A stretch of DNA of 64,000 bases, from the NCBI RefSeq assembly GCF_013368755.1, contig NC_049563.1:1426001-1490000 (forward strand). The letters are read 5' to 3'. The stretch comes from Talaromyces rugulosus. Lineage: Eukaryota > Ascomycota > Eurotiomycetes > Eurotiales > Trichocomaceae. Positions 57,266 to 64,000 of this stretch are shown in pieces (positions within the stretch are counted from its first letter, which is position 1; every line of letters starts with the position of its first letter). A program made the translations under genes and the position numbers. The notes below the pieces were generated by a model. That model made no database searches, was not told where the DNA came from, and saw only the letters and a list, made by a program, of their open reading frames with translations.

Positions 57266-60207
57266 ATCAGTTACATGTAGCGGTGATTGATTTTATGACT
57301 CGCCGCCGAGTTTTGGATTACTTCTCAACGTCTCTAATAATAGCCACAGCAATTTTAATATTATTATTGATCGTTATTAGGGATTGCATCCTCGGGCTTA
57401 TCACGTCAACGTGCGCCAAGCCCGGCTCGGATTAGGGCTACCCCTCGACTCGTATAGACTGAGATCAGTAAGATGCAACTAGCAACTAGCCTGCAGATGG
57501 TCGGTCAATACGTATTGAAAAATTTTCATTCCATTGATTCCTTCTTCGCCTTCTAGATAAGGAGTACTCAGTTTCCACCTAGACGATTTACGGTACATGA
57601 AGAAAGCAGGCTCGTTCCCCGTACAACCCGGACGCTGCTAATAATGCGCAAGACTTGCTCCCTTGGGTAATAATAATCCAATACAGTTGAGGTTGCGAAG
57701 GTAACTTCGCCCGCCTTTTCTCTTAGCTTGCTCCAGAGCGATCCGTAGGCTGGACTTGTTTTCTGTGTGGATTAAAAATCCACCCTAGTACCAGTAGCAG
57801 TAGTGGTAGTTGCAGTAGTATGTGGAGCAATTATGTATGATTCATGCTACGTACTAGTAGTATCACTAGATCCCGAAACATACGACTCATTGCACGCTAC
57901 ATAGCCGGTTCGTAATAGGTACTGTCTTCCCTTCCCTTAGGTTAAATCGCCCCCCTTTTGTCAAATGCAAGGAAGATCCCCACGTGTACATGTACCCATT
58001 AAGATTTATTCTTATTCTATGACATCTGAATGTAAACTATGTGGGAAAAACAGGTGAGTTCAGGAGTCTGAACAGTCATAGTACTACTATACCCCGCCCC
58101 TAGATTTTCATAACCCGCTATTAAGTCCAAATCAGGAAACCTAATCGGTATTGCGATGCATGATGATGACTGATAAGAAACCGAAAATCTTGATCCTTGT
58201 AAAAAACACGTGCAAGTGTTAATTAAATCGATCCTGTAGCGTACGCTCCCGTGCTCTCCACGTTTTTCAGCGTCTTAGCCATGGAACCCTAAAAAGTTTA
58301 AAGTGCGTTGGCTATTCCTTCGAAACTATGTCGAATAGGCTATGACGCGGGCGGCGGACACAAGTCGGCCGCCGCTGCCAACAATCAATCAAACCACATT
58401 TTTCGACGCTCGCACCGTGCACCTAGAAGCAAAGCAAAGAGAACGAACTTGGGGGCTTAAAGTATGGGCTGAAGTGCAAGTTGCCGTTGCGCACTGGGTA
58501 CCGTTACCGGAGTTCCGGAGGATCCGAAAATCCTGCCTCTGTTCATGTCTTCTCATCATCATACATGATTAATTTGCGGAGGTCATAAGCTAAAATATCC
58601 CAGTGTGAAAAATATCATGCGTGGACAGCCAGACCATGTCCATGAAAATGATAACAATAATGAGTGTAACGATTCTATGTCGCCATGCGAAGCAAAAAAG
58701 GAATGGTTTATTCTCATCTTTGATTCCACATCGACCCCATGCGAGAAGGCAACCATTGAAAACCCTCATCTACTAAGCCGCCCATTATTCTAGAATCACA
58801 CCATCTGTAAATAGAAAGCAGATCGCTCAGCCTTGTCGGAACACGTGGTTATTTTTGTTCGCACAGCCTGTTTGCACTTCCATAAATATACTCCAATCTA
58901 GTTATCATTATTATTATTCTCAATTTGTTGGTTTTAGTTTCAGCTCCAGCTCAGCCTCATAAGGGACAAACGGGATTTTCCCCAAAAAGGCAACAAGGTA
59001 TCACTAGTAGAGTACAAAGTACCTGGCGCGCTTAGTTAATCGAGAGAAGGGGGCATGGGGCGAAGAACAGCCTATCACGTTTGGTTCAATCCAAGTATTG
59101 CGATACTGGTAAAATTAGTGTGTTTCAAAACCGTTCAACAGGCTGTTTAGGGTTTGACCGTTTGAGTCAGGTATAGTAATTACGTGGTAGTATTGGGTGT
59201 GGCGATGGAGGCCTCGGTCATGTACCGAGCCCTAATTTCTAAAGGATGATGAACGAAGATCATCAATGTAATTTGCGGTACGTATCAGTAAGCAGCTACC
59301 CCGTCATTACATCGTCGTTATTTTCCTCTTTGGGGTGTAATAATATACGTAACCAGCAATACATTGTTATATCTCAGCCTACACGTGGCCTGCAACTAAG
59401 CGATCTGCCTACGCCAGGGATGCACTCATCAGCAGCAGGATCTTGGCCTGCAGCATTGTGTAGGATTTCAACACGCTAAGTCTAGGAAGTGCGTCGTGCT
59501 CTGTGCAGTAGTTAGCTTCATTTTTTTTTTTTTTTTGCAAAAGTAATAGCAAAGTCAAATTAATAGGCAAGCAAACAACCAATGCAGAGTTAGTGCCACC
59601 GGAATTGCAGACTTGTAGTCAGCAGGCCGAAAATACTCAATACATGGCCACATTGAATTGGTGTACGGGCTCCTATAACTAGTCATTGATAATTAGCGTG
59701 AGCTTGTTTATCGCCAATGACAGCGTAATAAAACGACGAGCTTAATTCGCAGTGGGGCGAGCGTAACGACCCTGTTTTTTCTTGCTTTTTGTGCTCTTCG
59801 ACGGCAATTCTGGAACGCGGCTTGAAGCGCCGGACCTTAATTAACCCCGACTACATTATTTAGAGGAGAACTATGGTCTAGTGCGTATTCGGTTTTCTTG
59901 AGCTGACTAGCCATTAGTGATAGCGCCGGGGCAGGGCTGGCTGTTTATTGCCGGCTGCGCTTCTCCATGATCTTCAAATAATTAGTGATCACATCGCTCT
60001 TGACTTTTAAGCAACTCATTCATCACCATTATCATTGTTACTAAAACACCATTTTGAATTTACTGAACTATTCTTGTATTAACATACGAAACTTGGCTAT
60101 TCTCATTATTGTTATACCCTCATCGTCCTCCTCCGAAACAAGACTGCATCTGCCATTATCGTGATCAACAACCGCACTCTGTTAATCCCCAACTAGTCGA
60201 AATCATA
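57266..60207. other. long intergenic region upstream of a short regulator
   Basis: About 2.9 kb without a supported gene. A degenerate AGTAGCAGTAGTGGTAGT tract (57790-57820), TATTATTATT simple repeats (58907-58920) and a poly-T run (59520-59536) were noticed. The final 200 bases have CATCACCATTATCATTG-type leader sequence. Long upstream regions are common for fungal developmental regulators. Confidence 0.5.
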
Positions 60208-61200
60208 ATGCTCATTCTAGACGGGCCGCCCTTGAGGCTGGCTTGCGATCGCTGCCACAAGAGAAAGCAGCGATGTACTCGAACGGGAATCAATGACAAC
60301 AAGCCGTGCGAACGATGCAGAGAGGCGGGCTCCCAGTGCATCTACAGTCCACCAAGCAGACTAGGACGACCGAGCAATAAGGCGAAACGAGAGCGACAAC
60401 ACATTAGCAACGGCAATATAATGACCACAAGGAGCCGCCCTTCGTCCAACACAACATCACCTACTCCTCCCCCTCCTCCGTCTCATTCGTTCTCTCTATC
60501 CGCCTCCTCCGTCTCTCTTCCGACATACATGCCCATGGCTAATGGCCAAAGCAATACGAAAATCAGGAGATCTCACAGTACTATGGCGGCCGCTTCGTTG
60601 AGGTTCAAGCCTCCTTCCCCTCCTTCGGTATCGTCTCAAGTTTCGGACACAACGCCGTCTCCTTCGTCTTACAATTTTGGCTCTCCGCCCCTGCACACTA
60701 TGGATGCAGCGGGTGCAAATGTGCCTTTCCAGAATTTCCAAATGCCGCGATCACAGCCACAGCAGTGCCATCAGCAGGCTGTTTCAGGATCCACGACGGT
60801 CCTATCGTCAGAGCACTATCCTAGCTCCGTGCTCGTTGCGCCCGAGCAGCAGTCCTGGTATCCGCATACCCAAGAGCACGGTAATAACATTATATTCGAC
60901 TCACCGACATATAACGATGCGACAATCCTTCTTGGACAACAACATCCACGTCAGCAACCGCAACCGCAACCGCAACCTCTTTATACCATTGATACATGGC
61001 CGAACTCGCTGGTGACTCACGGAGCCCTACAGCTTCAAGCAGGTCAAGAAGCGCCCAGAATGGCAGGCTCTGATGGAAATATATATTCTCGAGGGAAATG
61101 GAGTGGCCAGCCAGTCGCAGATCCACAAGTCGCGATGAATCTGGGGATTCCAGTGACAATGGCCATGGACGGCAATGAGCCGATGTATTATTACTGGTAA
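60208..61200 (+). CDS. short Zn2Cys6 transcription factor, Ser/Pro/Gln-rich
   Basis: A 330-residue, intronless protein with the zinc cluster at residues about 13-42: CDRCHKRKQRCTR ... PCERCREAGSQC (CxxCx6Cx10CxxCx6C). It is followed by GRPSNKAKRERQ, a basic AT-hook-like segment. The remaining about 270 residues are low-complexity: Ser/Pro-rich (PTPPPPPSHSFSLSASS), then Gln-rich (QPQPQPQPL), ending MYYYW. There is no fungal_trans domain, so it resembles the short Zn2Cys6 proteins that act in development or carbon control. The ATG at 60208 is the first in frame that suits; the frame is open upstream to about 60109 without an ATG. Confidence 0.85.
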   Translation: MLILDGPPLRLACDRCHKRKQRCTRTGINDNKPCERCREAGSQCIYSPPSRLGRPSNKAKRERQHISNGNIMTTRSRPSSNTTSPTPPPPPSHSFSLSASSVSLPTYMPMANGQSNTKIRRSHSTMAAASLRFKPPSPPSVSSQVSDTTPSPSSYNFGSPPLHTMDAAGANVPFQNFQMPRSQPQQCHQQAVSGSTTVLSSEHYPSSVLVAPEQQSWYPHTQEHGNNIIFDSPTYNDATILLGQQHPRQQPQPQPQPLYTIDTWPNSLVTHGALQLQAGQEAPRMAGSDGNIYSRGKWSGQPVADPQVAMNLGIPVTMAMDGNEPMYYYW

Positions 61201-64000
61201 CGTTTTAGGGGGGGTTGTCTCATCTACATTAATTTGCAGTTTTGTTGACTTTGCATGGCGAACTACATCTCCTGGGGTAGATTTATGGGGTACACGGATT
61301 ATAATCTATCATTATTATGGCTTGCCCTTGGGGGTTTTATTGCTGTATATAATACATAATGCCTAAACTGGGCTGTTTGAATTGTAAGATGGAAAGGATA
61401 TTTCCATATAATTCCTAATTAGCGATGTCAGTTTCTACACATGCTCTAGATACCTCTACATACTATCAACAATCCACCTTGATTACTTTCACGGATGAAT
61501 GCCTCCATGTCGGTACTCGGTACGTGTATATCCGACTTCTCCGACGGGGGCGATTCAGCACCCACTTCAAACGGTCTGCTGACCACAGGCGAACACAGAA
61601 AACGAGACGTTGAACCAGGTCCGGCTATACGCCATCCGCCACTGAACGTACAGGCTAATGCAATGAGGGTTCAGAATTCATGCCAAGTCCTGGCGCTTGT
61701 TTTTTGTTTTTTGTTTTTTTGACTATACAGAGTACCTGTCACCTGGCAAAGAATCTGCCGTTTTCATTGGCTAGTTCGTTTGCTCCTTAGAGCAAGTTCT
61801 ACGCTAGCATATTAGTACTCCACACATATAGACCAGGACGTAGTTCCTTGGTACCCGTATCGAGGGTGGGAGGATGACAGGCACGTCTGCTGTTCCATTG
61901 GAGCTGCGAGTCTATGACTATAGTGTGCAATAGCATCTTCCCCCTGCAGCGCGGTCGAGAGCGTCTATTGGCCTAATCTCAGACGACGCGCCAACCTTAA
62001 ATCCAAAAAAGCAATACGTACGACCCATCGCCCCACTGCCCCACGTGTTGCGTATAGGCTGCGCTTTTATTGGCTGTTGGCCAATCCCGGTGGGATCGCC
62101 CGTCCATCGTTACATTACAGTATCGATACCTGCGGTCGATACCGGCCGATACCGGTCGTTTCTGTTTGTTATTCACATGTAGATTTTCATATTGTCAGTC
62201 ATCCCAAACATGAAGAGGCACGAAAATCCGATAAATCCCCGTCCAAGTATGCAATGCATCTTCAGCAAGAATGTTAATTCGAGATGATTGGTCGTGGGAT
62301 CGACGGCTCGCTCTGATTTTCTTTGTTGTAAAAAACTCAAAGGTCCCTTAGCTCTGACACATGGTTGCCATACATAAGCTAGTCTTAGTGAGGAATGAGA
62401 GGAATGAGATTAAGGTAAGTGCGGGGCTGCCCTTACGCCACTTCCCACGTCCGGAATAGCCATTGGAAATTCAAGATTAGCGGAGAGGCGGTGCGAATCT
62501 TAATACGTATCTCGCCGCTGTGAAGTCATTTAACCCCAAGGTGTAGTCAGGGTCCTTTGACATGCACGCAGATAACGTTATCAAGGAGGGAAAGGGCTTG
62601 AAATATCACGGCTGGGGATTTCGGGCGGATGGGGGCTGCTTGGTTGATTATGATCTACGAAAAACACAGTTTTCCACGTAGTACTCCGTGGAAAACCCCA
62701 TCATAGAATGAATTGCATACACCAAGCTGTTAGCTAGTGGGTGGGGGCCTGCACTAATTGGACAGAAGAATACATCTGAAGCAAACGGTCTTCTAAGCAA
62801 GTGCCCAGATGGGTGGATTATCTACACATTGTTCTCCGTACTCTATATTCTATACGAAGTGGTCTATGCCGTATACTCCGCAGTGACCATACATAGAAAA
62901 GCAAGTGGAGACAACTATTTTTAACCTCAAAGCACCCCTACTACTATAGCCAATATTGATTGATATTTACAGAGTACAAAAGACAGGGGTACGGGTAATT
63001 TTACCAGGTTATAGCATGAAAATGTGGGCAAGTGGCAATCCACACTCTGCAATTAATAGTGGCGCTAGGCACGCGCAACATCCGCGGATATATTGTGAAG
63101 AATCTATAATCTACTGTTATAAAAACAAACTTTAATTGTTGATGCCAAGTTTCAATGGCCTCAGGAAAGTCATGAGCAATATAATTACGCTAACTCAGCG
63201 TTGGTATGCCCCGTATTCTGCCATGGCTCTTTTTTTTAATCTCCCCGGAAGTGCGGCCGAAGCCGACAGCTCGGTCTTAGGGCATTTCCGAGCCAGACAA
63301 GGAAAACTCGGAACTATTCTTCCACAATCTATAATAATAATAATAATAATACAGCTAAAACCTATGAAAATATGAAATCCACTTTCGGAGAGAATAATGT
63401 ATACGTATTATTACTACTTTTATCATTAATCGTTAGTCAATTTTTCGGAACCGAGAAAAAGAAAATCAGGGCTATTCTTGAAGATATACTGGATTTAACG
63501 GGGAACAGGCAAGGATTGACTATTCCTTCTCGATTTTGCTTGTTCACTTCGATTTTAATTTGGAAGAATGCTTTCTATTACGGAGTAGTATGTAGTAAGT
63601 CGATCATGATCGACATTAATTTGCGCGCCATGATAACACGAGGACCTTTTCGTTTCGCGTGCGTGTAATGGCGGTAAGGCTGCAAACCAATGTAACTACG
63701 ATTACGCACGAACCAGCATTTGAGATAGCGTTATTTTGTATAACAGACTTCAGAGATAATCGAATAGTCTGGTCCAGGAGGCAATTTCACTAGTGCTCAT
63801 AGACATGAAACAATCCTTCCGTCGCTAGAATTATAACTCACAGCGACTAAACCTAGAACTACGGAGCAGGCTCTGTCAGCTACTATATGACTTTCTCTGT
63901 AGTATCACGACATTATTGTCAACCAATGCACTCACCGAAACCATTTGGTCCAAATCATATTCGCCCCCGACGGATAGTTGCGGAATCTGCGAGTAATGTT
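61201..64000. other. terminal intergenic region, no gene seen
   Basis: 2.8 kb with only short unsupported open frames. A pyrimidine/T simple tract (TTTTTTGTTTTTTGTTTTTTT near 61700) and a (TAA)7-type microsatellite (63331-63350) are present. The stretch 62100-62160 repeats the word CGATACC/GATACCGG several times. The gene beyond the right edge is not visible. Confidence 0.5.

Noticed and set aside
63372..63668. 98-residue open frame near the right end
   Set aside because: AT-rich, no domain, no recognisable start context; likely chance.

Overview
The window is nuclear DNA of a filamentous ascomycete (Pezizomycotina, probably a eurotiomycete such as Aspergillus, Penicillium or Talaromyces). 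The reasons are short GT-AG introns of about 50-100 bases with CTNAC-type branch points, five full-length Zn2Cys6 regulators plus one short one, a HeLo-domain protein, and many accessory metabolic genes with no housekeeping core. I built exon models by hand from the six reading frames; the lengths given for spliced genes all close in frame. No rRNA, tRNA or CRISPR array was seen.

Layout. 1-8.3 kb: 3' part of a cytochrome P450, a membrane-anchored hypothetical protein, a Zn2Cys6 regulator and a dienelactone hydrolase-family enzyme. 8.3-17.4 kb: a 1022-residue secreted zincin-like protein with a repeat-rich Thr/Pro stalk, a GMC flavoprotein oxidase with a hydrophobic tail, and a degenerate kinase-like protein. 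17.9-20.9 kb: a secreted histidine acid phosphatase and a PI-PLC-X-like phosphodiesterase, transcribed divergently from a promoter with two CACGTG boxes. 21.2-25.1 kb: a Zn2Cys6 regulator divergent from an FAD monooxygenase. 25.2-31.2 kb: a HeLo-domain pseudokinase divergent from a 1303-residue protein kinase with C-terminal ankyrin repeats. 31.3-39.1 kb: an aconitase paralogue divergent from an RraA/HMG-aldolase-like protein, then a Zn2Cys6 regulator and an amidohydrolase. 39.6-40.1 kb: a small inverted-repeat element. 40.9-49.3 kb: a Mid2-like membrane protein, a free-standing response-regulator receiver domain, a GRE2-like reductase, a seven-helix membrane protein and another Zn2Cys6 regulator. 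50.7-57.3 kb: an UNC93-like transporter and an MFS transporter. 57.3-64 kb: mostly non-coding, with one short Zn2Cys6 protein.

How the genes may work together. The best supported local systems are (i) the aconitase/aldolase/regulator/amidohydrolase group, whose promoters share a 14-base motif found nowhere else that I noticed and which looks like a catabolic cluster; (ii) the HeLo-pseudokinase and kinase-ankyrin pair, whose architecture fits fungal incompatibility or cell-death signalling; and (iii) the phosphatase/PI-PLC pair, whose shared promoter fits phosphate-starvation control. A 10-base palindrome, ATCAATTGAT, recurs at five intergenic sites.
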